A stretch of DNA of 64,000 bases from Bettongia penicillata ogilbyi (GCA_023548195.1 JAJHZJ010000023.1:62001-126000), one strand, 5' to 3'; positions 11,543 to 23,264 are shown, counted from the first letter of the stretch. Program-made: numbers and translations. The notes: a model not told the origin generated them from the sequence alone.

Positions 11543-14085
11543 CCCTTAAGTTCTATCACCATTATCCTTTAGTGACAATAAATCTAGCAACTCTTTTCCT
11601 AAAGTGCTACATCGATGGAGGGAGGGAACAGGGGGGCGACACACTGTAGAAGGGGGCTGGCCACAGAGGACACAAGTCTGTGCCATTTTGCCAGCTCTCC
11701 TCTTGTCCCTGAGAGTCCTCCCAGGGATTGAGGAGGACCCGCCTGTTTCTAAGCTTGAGTGTCTCCATCTCCCTTCAGTCAGTGCAAGGAGAGGGGAAGG
11801 GAGGTGGTGGGGGCAGGGGGAGAGAAATTGGAAGATTTCTTCCAAGAGGCTGCCAGTCTTCCTGGCTGCCTCATGGGTCAGTCTGGCTGGGGCTTCACTA
11901 CATGGGAGGGGAGAGGGGACCAGTCTAAACTGAGCCAAGATACAGCTGCCTGCAGGCCTCCAAGGTTCTCTAGGATGAGAAGGGGGAGGGGTGGGGCTGG
12001 AAGAGCTCTGTTCTGGGCCCCCTCCCAGGAGGGCTGAGAGTTTGAGGGCCTCCCTCTCCATGAGTGGTGCCATCCGGGGCCCTTGGATGGCAAATGTCCA
12101 TCAGCTTGATCCAATATGACTGGAAACAAGGGCCCAGCCCTGGCTCTGCTCTGCTTGAGGTCCCTAGAGGAGAAAGAGTTCTGAACCTCTCCTCCCAGCC
12201 TGGTTAAGGAGACATGTCTCACCCCACAGGCAGCAAGGAGATGAGGACCAGAGGTCCAAGGATTCCCAGTCCCATAGGGGTGAGCTGGTGAGCCAGATGA
12301 GAGGCAGCTAGTTAAGGAGTGTGTGATGGGTACCCAAGGAATGAGAGTGCTCATGCAGGAAGAGCTGGATGCCTCAGTGGTCATTGAAATATTGGAAGAA
12401 ATGACTGGAGGGCTCTCAAGCTGAGCAGAGCAGTGGGATCCTCATGCCCCACCCAGGTTCCTTCTATCTCACCCATGTGTGACCCAAGATACTCTCAGTT
12501 CACTGGGAAGGATGGGAAGCCAGGCCCAGTGAGCTTCACTCAGCCTTTTCCATTCTTCCTGAGTGATCTTTCTGGATTCCCCACAATTTACTTGGTGATT
12601 TATTGACTCCACCCCCCAGGCCCCAATTCCTCTAGCATTCTCTTGCATGCACTAGGGAACCCAGGATCCTGGGGTGAATCTTTCTGGAAGGGCAAGACTC
12701 GAATGTGTTTGCCTTGTAAATGATGATTCACAGGTAAGGGATCATCTCAGAGTAGTGGATGGCAGGGGGCGGGGTGCCTCGGTCCAGCTTTGAAAGGACA
12801 GTGAGAAGAAAAAATGTATGTATCTATATCTGCGCTGGGTTGGCACTTGTGCGAAGGGTGTGTCCCACCAATCATTAGGAAGCCCTAAAGTCCTGATCCA
12901 GTCAGTCCCCCTAGGTGGGCCAATGGGCTGAGGAGTTGGGTTCCATGATGCCAAACTCCCTAGCAAGGGGCTGCCTGCCAGGCCCTGGCTGGAACCCAGC
13001 AGCCTGAGGCTGGGGGAACCTGGCGGAGGCTCTGCTGAGGTGGCAAGCAGGAGAAGCTCATGTTGCCAGCCCTCCACCCCACCTCCCAATGCTCAGAGAG
13101 AGCCCTTGAACCCACAGCTCCCAGCAGCCTTTGGGGCTTTCTCTCTATTTGGCTATTGAGGGTAATCTCCTTTTGCTGGGCACATACTCTTGAGAAGTCT
13201 CTCCAGAAGCAGGGGTGGGGTCTGCACTGAGCCAGCCACACTCTTATGACATCCTCCTTGTGGCCAAGGGCTTGGGATGGTAAGGGATGGCCAGAGTAGG
13301 ACCTTGCCCAGATCCAGCATCTCGGGCTGGAGCCTTGGAATGCAAGGAGACAGGCGTGCTCAGAGATGGTTTCCTGATGGAGACAGACGTCTGTAGCCTT
13401 CTTCAGCTCCTCATTCCCTGCACATGCTAGAAGTTTTTCCTTCTGGTCCAACACAGTCTCATCTGCTTTCATTTAAGCCAGTCTCTGGACTGGGCAAGCA
13501 GCAGCTAGCCCCCTCTCAACCCTTGCTCAGTGCCATAAAGCAAACTTGCAAACACTCCCCAAGCTAACCAGCCACTCTTTCCCTTCTCCTCCCCTCCCTT
13601 TCCCTTTCCTCCCTTTCCCTTCTCTCTTCTTCCCTCTTGGGAAAGTCTGAGTGGTAAAAACCAGAGGTTTAAGCTGGTGACTGTCCCTGAGGAACTTGAG
13701 GACTGTGGACCTAGAGAAGTGGGCTAGCTCCTCCAAGCTTTGTTTTCAAGGCTTCCCAAGGCTTTTAGAGTTTTCTCCTCCAGGCCCTGGGTAGAACTCC
13801 AAGCAGGACTCTGGCTCTCCTGCACATGGCAGGAACCCCAGCCTGCCATCCGTCAAGGAGAAAGGACCAGGAGTGGAACTCTTGAAACATCAGAGAGGAG
13901 TAGGTAAAGAAATGGACACATACTTTTCAAAGTATGTTTCTTTCTGGAGAGTGGTTCTTTACACCTTCTTCCACTAGCTAGAGGCCCTCTCCGGTATTCT
14001 GCAGTGAAGCCAGGGCAGGGCTCAGGCCTGTCCATGGGACTGGGTTAGGCCATCTTGCAAGAGCCATGGTAGGGAAACCACAGAT
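11540..14085. other. Intron 1 stretch without recognised repeats
   Basis: About 2.5 kb of BGN intron 1 in which I recognise no SINE, LINE or exon. Open frames on both strands (for example 11878-12384 minus) are G/C-rich and lack family resemblance. A C/T-rich patch lies at 13575-13635. Low repeat density close to a promoter may mean regulatory content, but nothing specific is seen. Confidence 0.45.
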
Positions 14086-14089
14086 CAGA

Positions 14090-14470
14090 GAGAGAGGGAG
14101 AGTTCAAATACTGCCTTTGCCATTGTTGAACTGTGTAGCCTGGGGCCAGATAGCCTACTTCCCTGACTTTCAGTTTTCTCAGTTATGAAATGAAGAAATT
14201 CGACCAGATGGCCTCTATCATCCAATGCATGAAGTCATTATAACTCCTAGGGCCTCAGTTTCCCCATTTTTAAAATAAGAGGGGAGGAGGTAGATTAGGT
14301 GGCCCCTGGTCCTGGTTCCTCCCAGCCCTAGATCTAGGATCCTATGTGAAGTCATTGGGTCAGTCCCTTCTTCTCCCTTGGCCTTAGTTTTCCTCTCTAA
14401 AAAAAGAGGTCAAATTAGATGACCTCTGACATCTTTTCCAGCCCAAGATCAAGGACACCATAGGTCAATA
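14090..14470 (+). mobile_element. Cluster of MIR-like SINE fragments
   Basis: Repeated phrases 'ttcagttttctcagttatg', 'cctcagtttccccattttta' and 'ccttagttttcctctctaa', each followed by a purine-rich 'gaccagatggcctctatca'-type tail, show three overlapping tRNA-type SINE tails. Confidence 0.65.
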
Positions 14471-14689
14471 CAGGGTAATTTGAAGAGGAAACACCCACTA
14501 ACTAACAAGGGGGTCAGGAAAACCTTCGATCAGAAGCAGCAACCGAGTTGAGCCTCAAAGGAAGCTAATGGGAAAGGGAAGCAAAGGAGAGAGTGAGGGG
14601 ACAGATTGGAGCAGAAGTCATTGAGAAGATTGGGGGAAGACTCAGAGAGGGAGGGCTCAGCACCCCCACCCCCCACTGTCTCCATTTTG

Positions 14690-14777
14690 TGTTACACATA
14701 CACACACACATCTACACATACACATGAACATGCATGCGCATGCACATACATATACAAATACATATACACATATACTC

Positions 14778-14813
<36 letters not shown>

Positions 14814-14822
14814 ATACATACA
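14690..14822. repeat. CA-rich microsatellite
   Basis: Imperfect ACAC/ACATAC repeats, with a pure (CA)n run at about 14780-14812. Confidence 0.95.
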
Positions 14823-15331
14823 CTGATCCAAGGCCTGCCCACCACCACCCCACCATTAGGAGCGATGCTGCATATCCTACCACTGAAAACATCTTTTTCT
14901 TTCTCCATTTGGCCCAAAATTGGCATTTTCTTTCAATTACCTAGAAAGGAACAAGGTTCCACGGCTCAGCTTTCAGATTCTAACTTTAGTGAACATCTGC
15001 CTCAGCGATCAGTTCACAGTTCCCAGGGTACCTCGTCACCAAGGCTGTTTCCTTTTCTCAGTCCTTTCTGGGCTATATTCATGTTGCCTGAATCAAACTC
15101 CCAGCTGAGGGAGATTGCCAGGCCTGGGGTGGGGGGTGGGGTGCTCGAGGATCTGAGTCCTTCCCCAGAGCCTCTGGGTGTGGCCTGCAGACCATTCCCC
15201 TCTGGACCTGGCCATGCTGGAATCCCTAGTGTTTTCTGTTGTGATAACATCAACCTCATAGGAAAGAAGCCAGACTTCTTAACGGACGTGAGGTCTTACC
15301 CTGAGCTAAAGGCAAAACATGTCTCCTCTTT

Positions 15332-15408
15332 AAGTCTCAGGACCAGAACTAGGGCTGTGAATGTGGAAACTGTTCATGGGGCCCTCCTGGTACCCAGGCA
15401 TCCCCATG
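15332..15408 (+). repeat. 77-bp direct repeat, copy 1
   Basis: This segment recurs at 16754-16830 with 74 of 77 bases identical and no indels; the flanks are unrelated. It begins aagtctcagg and ends catccccatg. It does not resemble any SINE or LINE end I know, and there are no obvious target-site duplications. Confidence 0.9.
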
Positions 15409-15679
15409 TTTAAGGGTGAGGAAAAGGTGGGCCCACCCAACCTCTGTCTCCTTTACCCCCATACACCTCCACTCTAGCCAGGAGCCTCTCATCTCTTCCC
15501 TGTCCCAAACGCTGCCCCCCAACACCCACAAACACACACTCTCTCCAGGCTTATTCCCACCTCCATACTTTGGCCCATCCCTCCAGGACACTACCACCTG
15601 GGATGCCACCTTAAGACTCCCTCCTTAGTCAACTCCTATAGACCTCCCAGCGGCTATCACCTGAAAGAGTGTTATGGGA

Positions 15680-15915
15680 TACATGAGCAGATATAGGATC
15701 ATGGGCTCCGCACATTGAGAGTTAGAAAGAACCTCAGGGCCTACTGGTCCAATTTGATAAAGGAAGAAAGTGAAAACTGATAGGTGTCAGACAGTAGCTC
15801 CCAACATAATTGAGGGATCTTAGGGAAGTAGAAAGAGAAGAAAAGAGAGAAGGAAGGAGAGGAAGAATGAGGGGGGCGGGGAGGAAGAGAGATGGGTAGG
15901 GTTGGGAGAGATAAA
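15680..15915. repeat. SINE-like fragment and GA-rich tract
   Basis: 15685-15790 has a weak CORE-SINE resemblance ('tagaaagaacctcagggcc'). 15826-15912 is a purine-rich run of GAAG/GAGAGG words, one of the few tracts in the window with purines on the + strand. Confidence 0.6.
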
Positions 15916-16439
15916 AAGACTTCCAAACTTAGCTTGGAATGAAAAGTAGCAAACTTAGCTCTCCCATTCATGAAACAGAGAGTCAATTCAATGTAAGCCC
16001 AGGACTCTTCCTTCCTTCCTTCTGGTTGATATTAATCCAGAGCTACTGTCTCAGCAGAAAACCAAGTGCCAGAAAGATGATGAGGGGTGGGGAGGCAGAA
16101 GAGGTACCCTTTCTTTTAGGGTCACTAACTGAGACCTGTTTTGGGAGCTGAGTCCTCTCCCCACCCCAACCTCAGCCAGGCTGCTGAAGTCGACCTACTG
16201 CTTACCTTGGATCAGACTTCCTCCCTGTCCCCCTACCCCAAGCCAAGGGGTAGCCAGATGCCTGGATGCTCACACATCTATGTGCTCTGGAGTCTAGCCT
16301 TGAAGAGGAGGAGAGGGAGTGAAGAAACCATCAAAGGAGGCAGAAATCCAGCCTTAATCTGTCCTGTCTCCAACAGGTCCCAGCCTTAGCCAAACCGGGC
16401 CTCCTAATGGAAAAAAAAAGTCACAGAAGGGAAAGTGTG

Positions 16440-16640
16440 ACTTGCGTGCCCTCCCATTATGGGCCCAGTTTGGCCTTTCTTTCCACCTCCCTACCTTTTA
16501 AAACCCCTGACAGCTGTGGAAAGGAGGCCAGCATGTTTAGAGGGCAGGGCCCGCCAAGGGGGAAGAGTTAAACGACTCTTGGCCCACTCCCAGGCCCCCC
16601 CTCCCTGCACCCTAGACAGCATTCCCAGACACGCTAATGA
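16440..16640. promoter_or_regulatory. Repeat-free candidate regulatory segment, intron 1
   Basis: Non-repetitive sequence with an E-box (acagctgtgg), an AT-rich 'ccttttaaaacc' and a homeodomain-type 'gctaatgag'. Listed only as a candidate; motif matches this short occur by chance. Confidence 0.25.
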
Positions 16641-16753
16641 GAGCTGAGTCTTTCCCCAGCCAAAACACCTGTGATCCTGGAGAGGAGGGGGAGGGGGTCA
16701 TGGGTGGGCACAGAGACGACTGGCAGAAGCCCCAAGTGCATCCATTCAGGAGC

Positions 16754-16830
16754 AAGTCTCAGGGCTAGAACTAGGACTGTGAATGTGGAAACTGTTCATG
16801 GGGCCCTCCTGGTACCCAGGCATCCCCATG
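16754..16830 (+). repeat. 77-bp direct repeat, copy 2
   Basis: Second copy of the segment at 15332-15408, in the same orientation and 1422 bp downstream, with three substitutions. Both copies contain 'aactgttcatggggccctc' and the near-palindrome ctggtacccag. Confidence 0.9.
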
Positions 16831-17454
16831 CCACCGATGGGTTCCTTATTAAGACAACATTGGGCCTGGAATGTAATGGAAGCATTCACAGGGAGGAAGG
16901 AGAAAGGTCTTCAAAGGTTGATGCCTAGGTTGGGAGTCTCCCTGGGGCCCGCATGGCCTGAAGGGAAATGGAAAAGTTGATGAGATGGTGGATTTCTGTT
17001 GGATTTGGAAGGTTGGGGCCAGATTTGGCCTCTTCCTGGTCACATAAGGCACCAGAGGTGCTTCAGGAGATGCTTTGGGCAGGGTGGGGCCAAGGTGGTG
17101 GGAGAGGTGGCCAGCAAGAATTAAAGTCGGTCCTAGATGCTTCTGGACAGTCATCTTTTGAGGAAACAAGAAGCTGGGATGGAAGGGGATTTTCTTTCCA
17201 AACCCTGAGGGAGTGGGCAGAGCAACCCGAAGGCCCTACCTGAATTGCTGTTGATAGAGAGGAAAGGCTATCACTTCTGGCCAGAGAGGATAGATAGCTT
17301 CCCTGTCTCTCAGACTCAAGTTCCCTCCTCGGTGTCTTCCCCCACAAGCTCATCCCTAAGCCTGGAAAGGGATTAACCTGCAGGTTTTCAGGTTCAAGGT
17401 TTTATCTGACATGACAAGGAGAAGGGATAAGTGTCAGGGGTGTGGGAAGTCTTC

Positions 17455-17620
17455 TACATACAAAGGTAGATGGGACCCCAGAGGCCATCCTGCCCAACAA
17501 CGGAGGAAACAGATGCCAAAGTGAGGTTATTTGCTCAAAGTCACACAGGTAGGCAATGGTGGAGGCAGGGTTGGAACCCAGGGCCAGTGACTCCAGAGTA
17601 AGTGATCATTCCACTAATTG
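17455..17620 (+). mobile_element. CORE-SINE
   Basis: Head 'gaccccagaggccatcctgc', core 'gaggttatttgctcaaagtc', then 'acacaggtaggcaatgg', 'ggttggaacccagggccag' and 'gactccagagtaagtgatca' follow the standard order. Confidence 0.75.
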
Positions 17621-17984
17621 ACTGGAACAAGGGGTGTCAGTGCCTGCGACTCTGGCGGGAGAGAGACTAGTAGAGATGCCACTTGGAATTCTCCTAGGGG
17701 CTGGCTGGATGACTGGAGTACAAAGAAAGAGCCAGGAGGCGCAGTACACAAACTGGGGATCCCAAAGGGGTGGTTAGGGCAGGAATACCTCACCATCCCA
17801 CCCTGGTGGAAGCCTTCTCATGGGCATGCAGTCCTCACTACCACTGCTCCTGTGGTTAATTCTGAATAAGAAGAACTAGTTAGTGAGTCCTGAGCTAGGG
17901 AAAACTCTCTGCACCCCAATCCCTGTCTTTTCCCCAACAAGACACCCCACCCAAAGTAGCTCAAAAGCTTATAAAGTCTCCCTA

Positions 17985-18515
17985 TGAATTGTAGGAGAAC
18001 ATGTACATTCCTTACCTTAACATTCTGGGCCTTCCACTGTCTGGCTTCAGCTCATCTTTCCATCTCTCACACACCCTTCATTTCTACTTCTATCAGACTC
18101 TTGCCTTCATTCTTTGTCCCTAGTACCCAGCATGTCCTCTTCCCTCCTCTCCTCTCCTCCTCTTTGGGTCCCACCTCTTCCAGAAAGCAAAAGCCTTCCT
18201 TATCTACCCCAATTCAATGTGCTTTTCCCTTTGACCTGCCACATACTCCCCACACACAACATACACACCCAACTGAGGCTTAAGCCCTTATATCTTATAA
18301 ACGCTTGGGCCTACCTTAATTCTAGTCAGCCTTGAGACAGCAATGCCATTGGGATTTGACTGGTTAATGTGGGTATTTCCCCTATAGATTGTGTTCTCCT
18401 TGACGTCAGGGATCATGTCTCCTTTCTCTGGATCCTTCACCAAGCCCAGCATGGGACTTCCTTTGTACACAGTAGGCACTCAGTGAGGACTTACAGGCTG
18501 ATTGATCAATTGATT
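17985..18515 (+). mobile_element. L2/L3 LINE remnant
   Basis: 'gggccttccactgtctggct', 'aagccttccttatctacccc' and the tail 'gttctccttgacgtcaggga' with 'gtacacagtaggcactcag' follow the LINE 3' order in sense orientation. Confidence 0.65.
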
Positions 18516-18589
18516 TTAAAACACCTGAGAAGTACGGTGTTTTGTATCCAGTAAATACTGTGATGGATGAATGCATGAAGGAATTAAGG

Positions 18590-18940
18590 ACCTGGGAGTC
18601 AGGGGATCTGAGGGATAGCCTGTGAATCAGGGGACCTGAATTCTTATCTTGGTTCTACCACAAACTAGCTGTGTGACCATGGATAAACCCATAGAATCAG
18701 ACACTTTAAAACTAAAGGGACTGAGACCATCTAATCCAAACTCTTTATGTTGGAGTTGGGGAAACCAAGACCTAGATAAATTAAGAGACTTGCCAAAGGT
18801 CACATAAATAGTATCAGAACTAGAACTACCCTTCCAATCCAGAGCTCTTTCTACAATCCTCTGCTATTTCTCTCTTGGCTTCTTTCTCCCCCACCTGTCA
18901 AATGGGGGGAGGGGGTGGACTCAATATTCTCTAAGGGCTC
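18590..18940 (+). mobile_element. MIR-like SINE followed by CORE-SINE
   Basis: 'ggggacctgaattcttatc' and 'agctgtgtgaccatggataa' mark a tRNA-type head. It is followed by a core with 'agacttgccaaaggtcacat' and 'gaactagaactacccttcca', then a degraded MIR tail with 'cacctgtcaaatggg'. Confidence 0.7.
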
Positions 18941-19354
18941 ATTCGATATTTCTATATGTCTATGGTGCATTTTTGTCCAAGGAAAGACTTAGCTGTTCTT
19001 TCTAGGATGACTCACACCAGACTGAGCTGGGCTTCTTGCCAGTCTGAACAGGTCCCAAGTGACCTCCCCTTAATAACAAATGATTCCTTACCAGCCCACC
19101 CTGGCCCTCCTTCCCTCCCTAGGTTCTTCCTGCAGCAGGACATCATCATTTAGCGACCTAAAAGGAGGGAGGGACAGACAAGGCTCTAAATTCAGGGATT
19201 CCTCTAACTATGTTCAGAAAACTCAACTTGGAGAAGTCTGAACTTGGGAAAATCAGGACATTTAGTATACTTTGTATGATGGAAAATAAGGAATTTTCCA
19301 GTTGGGGTAAACAATGGCACCCGCTGGGAAAGAGGGGAGTTTGCAGCCTGGCAC

Positions 19355-19620
19355 CAGTCAGTCAACAAACATTTATTAATCTCCTACTGTGTGCCAGACA
19401 CTGTGCTAAATACTAGGGTTACAAAGAGAGCAAAAGGCAGTCTGGGCTCTCAAGGAGCTCACGTAGGGGAGACAACGTGCAAACAGGCATGGACTGACAA
19501 GCTATAGACAGGGTAGATTGGAGCTAGGCTCCAAAGGAAGATGTTAGCACTAAGAGAGGTGAGGAGAGGCTTCTTGTAGCAGGGAAGATTAACACATCAC
19601 TACGTAATAGCAATTTCCAG
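19355..19620 (-). mobile_element. L3 (CR1-clade) 3' end, antisense
   Basis: 'caacaaacatttattaatct', then 'tgtgccagacactgtgctaa', 'ctcaaggagctcacgtaggg' and 'gacaacgtgcaaacaggca' are the reverse complement of the L3 3' terminus. Confidence 0.75.
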
Positions 19621-19831
19621 GTGGAAATCATGAGGACAATGAGCAAGCCCCTGCAGAATTAAGGGAGCAATTCTTCAGAGTTGAGGGTCCATCCCCTAGC
19701 ATGTACCAGGAGCAACTGCCATCACAGGTCCTTCTGAGAGATCACGTACGGAAGGCACAGTTGGGATTTTCCTAACTCCTAACAAGACTTACCAGAGCAT
19801 TTCCCATGTTCCCCACCATAGTTTCTAGGGC

Positions 19832-20027
19832 AGAGTTGGGGAACCTGCAGCCTCAAGGCCCTCTAGGTCCTCAAGGGACCTTTAGCTTTAACTGAACCCA
19901 AACTTCACAGAACAAATTCCCCTTAATAAAATGATTTGTTCTGTAGAACTTGGACTCAGTCAAAAGGCTGCGCCCAAGGACCTAGAAGGCCACATGTGGT
20001 CTTGAGATTGCAGGTTCCCCATCCCTG
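19832..20027. mobile_element. hAT-Charlie hairpin MITE, copy 1
   Basis: A 196-bp element flanked by 8-bp target-site duplications ttctaggg (19824-19831) and ttctagag (20028-20035), close to the hAT-Charlie preference nTCTAGAn. Termini cagagttggggaacc and ggttccccatccctg are inverted repeats. The two halves are largely complementary through 'acagaacaaattccccttaa' and 'aaaatgatttgttctgt'. No transposase is encoded. Confidence 0.85.
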
Positions 20028-20419
20028 TTCTAGAGAGACTGAAGAGGAGGAAGTAGACCCATGCTCTGACTCTGAGAAGCTCACCAAGGAGACCCAGGAT
20101 GGGCCTCACTCATACTTCAGGGAACAAGACAAGGTGTTAGATGTGACTAAATCTCTTAGGCCAGAACCTGTGTTTTCACTCCTCCCCACCCTATCCCCAG
20201 TCCTAGCACACAGACCCTGGACATCAAAGGCATGGAGGAAATGTTTGTTGATTCGATATGCATTGATTAAGCAACTGGTGGATGCTTGGTGCAAAGGAGG
20301 GTAAGTTGGGATGGTCAAAGAAAGTCTAATAGCAGACAGACAGACAGACAGAGAAGGGACGGGAGAGGTAGGTAGCAGAGGTAGAAATGAGCCTGGTATG
20401 TGGGGAGAGGTTCAAAGGC

Positions 20420-20422
<3 letters not shown>

Positions 20423-20473
<51 letters not shown>
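20423..20473. repeat. (GT)n microsatellite
   Basis: About 25 uninterrupted GT dinucleotides. Confidence 0.97.
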
Positions 20474-20474
<1 letters not shown>

Positions 20475-20479
20475 GAGAA

Positions 20480-21200
20480 CTTGGGGGTGGGAGGTGGGGA
20501 AGGAAAATAAAGAAGCTGATGCAGGCCAAATATTCTTTCCCCCAAGGCAAACAAAACAAATAAGGGAAGTCAATAGGAAAATGGAATCTGCTTTGCCAAG
20601 ATTTCCCTTATAAGCAATCTTGTTGGCTAAAAGGAGGAAGATGATGCCCTCTGGGCACTGGTATAACTCCTCTAGGTTACAGAGAGATAGCTGGGAGGAA
20701 AAGGGCCCATCTTCACTGATGAGCTCTTCCTTGGGGGGCCTAGAGTATGTAAGCAGATAATCTCTCCTCCGGCAGCTATACTGTGAACACTGAGGATGGT
20801 GTGCTATGTTAGATTTTCCTGTGTGGGCTGCTAGGTTGACAACCTCTGTTCTCTTGTGGCCATACAGGTGGAACAGGTAGGACGGTGAGACAGACAGAGC
20901 TTCCACTGTCTCCCCCCACACTCCCCCAGCAGAGACAGGGCTGGCTCAGGGTACACAGGCTTTCAGACATCACAAGGAAAGTCAGTGCTTGTCTCCTCCT
21001 GGTCCCTGCAGTGTTGCATCCCAGGCTCTCGAAATTCAAGAATCCCCACGGAGTCTTGTCTCATGTACTAGCAGAATCACAGAACTGGGAAACTGAGAAA
21101 AATACTGAAATTCTACATTCAAATAACAACAGAATCTCAGAATCCTAGAAAAAGAGACTGATAAAATCCTAGAATGCTAAAATTAGGCAATGTACATATT
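20480..21200. other. Intron 1 stretch, nothing recognised
   Basis: No exon or clear repeat. Short phrases near 21065-21175 ('gaatcacagaactgggaaac', 'atcctagaatgctaaaa') resemble a very decayed CORE-SINE head. Confidence 0.4.
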
Positions 21201-21204
21201 GGAT

Positions 21205-21600
21205 AGTTACATGTCTGTGGATGCATTGTTTTCCCCTAGTAGGATATAAGCTCCTTGAGGGCAAGGATTATTTTTGGCTTTGTATCCCCAAAGTTGAGCA
21301 CAGTATTTAGCACATAGCAAAGGGTGGGGAACTTGGGGCCTTGAGGTCACATGTGGCCTCACATGTGCAGCCCTTTGACTGAATCCAAACTTCACAGAAC
21401 AAATCCCCTCTAGGTCCTCAAGGGCAGCCCTTTGAATCCCAACTTCACAGAACAAATCTCCTTCATAAAAGGATTTGTTCTGTCAAACTTGGACTCAGTC
21501 AAAATGCCGCACCCAAGGAGCTAGAAGGCCACATGTGGCCTGGGGACTGCAGGTTCCCCAGCCCTGGAGTAGACATTCATTCGATAAATGCTTGTCAAAT
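21205..21600 (+). mobile_element. L2/L3 tail interrupted by a hAT MITE
   Basis: 'gatataagctccttgagggc' and 'ggctttgtatccccaaagtt' lead to 'gcacagtatttagcacatag'. The tail then resumes after 21566 as 'gtagacattcattcgataaa' and 'tgcttg'. The LINE tail is therefore older than the inserted MITE. Confidence 0.75.
21318..21566. mobile_element. hAT-Charlie hairpin MITE, copy 2
   Basis: Same family as copy 1: terminus 'caaagggtggggaac' paired with 'ggttccccagccctg'. It has an internal partial duplication: 'aacttcacagaacaaatc' occurs at about 21389 and again at about 21439. The central part pairs with 'aaaggatttgttctgtc'. Target-site duplications are too decayed to call. Confidence 0.8.
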
Positions 21601-21769
21601 TAAATTAAATTGAACTCATCTGAATAGTTCTTGACCACAGCTCCCTCATCTTGTTTGTGTGAGGTTGATTTTTTGAACCCTAGGGGATGACTTTACATTT
21701 CTCCCTGTTGTCATCAGATTTGGCCCAGACTTCTAGCCTGTTCTGCCATAATAGTGTTGTCTCTTCTCA

Positions 21770-22275
21770 ATGCAATTTATGAAGTCAACAAATATTAGAG
21801 CACTTCCTTTGGGTACTTTAGAAGGACAAAACAAGTGTGATTACAGGGCACAGTCCCAGCCTCCAGGAGCTTCTGTGTTAATTAGAATGCCACATTTATA
21901 TAATAACGATGCTCCAAAGCAGAATGCAAGGAGCACAAAGGAGAGATGGGAAGAAGGAGTCATGGGGAAGATGGCACCTGATTGGACCTTAAAAGAAGAG
22001 AGAGATTGTACCATTTAGAGATGGAGGATGACACGAACCAGGGCACTGAGACAGAATGAGAATGGCTAGGGAGTCTTCCAGGTTGCCTGCAACATAACAT
22101 GTGCAGGAGATAAGGCCAAAAAGGCAATCTGGAGCCAGAGTGGAGAGGGTCTTGGATGCCAGGATCCAAAGTGTCCACTTGATTTGATAACTACTGGTAA
22201 TGGAGAGGCCCCACAGACTTTTGATGATACTTGTATATTAGGAAGAGAATTTTAGCAGCTGTGTGGTAGATGGAT
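21770..22275 (-). mobile_element. L3 (CR1-clade) remnant, antisense
   Basis: 'gaagtcaacaaatattagag', 'ctccaggagcttctgtgtta', then 'gagggtcttggatgccagga' and 'gaagagaattttagcagctg' match the reverse complement of the L3 3' region. Confidence 0.6.
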
Positions 22276-22389
22276 TAGAGAACGGAGACCCTGAAGGCAA
22301 AGAGTTCCCATCTCTGGGCCTCAGTCTGGCCTCAGACAACCTCAAAGAGCCTTTCCAGTTTGGACATTCTTTGGTTCGATGGTTTTCCC

Positions 22390-22715
22390 ATGGAATAGGC
22401 CAGCTCTGACTGGAGCCATCTGCCCCACCCCTCAATCCTGGCAAGGCTGTCCCCAGCATGGAGAGGGATCCCCAAGGCAGTTCCCCAGGCAGTGTCTCCA
22501 CCTCCCCATACCCCGCCCAGGCCAGCTGGCAGCTGGAGGCGGTGTAATCCAATGGGTAGGACAGGCTGTCAAGGAAGAGGCCACTTAATTAGAAGGGCTG
22601 GGCAAGGCAGGGGATTAGAGACTCCCTTTCCACTCCAGGACTGGAGCCCATTAAGGAGGCCTTGTCATTAGCCCAGAGCTGACTCCACTGAGCGGGACCC
22701 TGCCTGCCACCCCAA
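22390..22715. promoter_or_regulatory. Candidate intronic enhancer (BGN intron 1)
   Basis: Repeat-free segment with a cluster of short motifs: two overlapping-spaced E-boxes CAGCTG (22523-22528 and 22530-22535), TAATCC (22545-22550) running into CCAAT, and four ATTA cores (TTAATTAG at 22585, GATTAG at 22613, CATTAA at 22649, CATTAG at 22666). The clustering is directly seen; enhancer function is inferred. Conservation was not testable here. Confidence 0.35.
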
Positions 22716-22719
22716 ATGG

Positions 22720-23240
22720 CCTGGGTGTTTGCTCTCCTCTTTCTCTCCATCTTTTACTGTCTTTCTCTGTTTTTTCTTTCTACTCCTCTCTCAGACTTTT
22801 TTCTTCTTGTCTGTGTTTCACTTGCTTCTCCATGTAGACCTCTCTGTCTCTTTTCTTCTTCCTCTTCCTCCTCTGACTGTCTATCATTGTCTTTATCTCT
22901 CTTTGTCTCTGTCTCCCCATCTCTCTCATCATTTCTTTCTCCCCATTTTTGTCTCTGTGTCTCTGTGTCTGTCTCCCTCTCTCTTCCTCTCCCCATCTCT
23001 GTCTCTTTCCCTCCTCTCTCTCATTCCTTCTCTCTCTCCCTCCCTCTCTTTCCCCTTCTCTCTCTGTCTCTCTCTCTGTCTCTGTCTCTCTGTCTCTCTC
23101 TCTGCCTCTGTCTCTCTCTCTGTCTCTGTCTCTCTGTCTCTCTCTCTCTGTCTCTCTGTCTCTCTCTCTCTTTCTCCCCCTCTCCCATTCCTCCTTTCTG
23201 GGTTTCTCCATCTGTACTCTCTCTCTCTCTCTCTGGGTAG
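22720..23240 (+). repeat. Polypyrimidine block with (CT)n / (CTGT)n
   Basis: 500 bp of nearly pure C/T with TGTCTC interruptions, on the BGN sense strand. Long serine-leucine frames here are artefacts. Confidence 0.95.
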
Positions 23241-23264
23241 CCCTTGGGCTCTCTCAATCTACAA

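Noticed and set aside
15416..16928. In-frame shared peptide VNVETVHGALLVPRHPH as a duplicated exon
   Set aside because: The 77-bp duplicated DNA lacks flanking AG/GT splice signals in a consistent phase and sits inside BGN intron 1 on the same strand. It is better treated as a DNA duplication.
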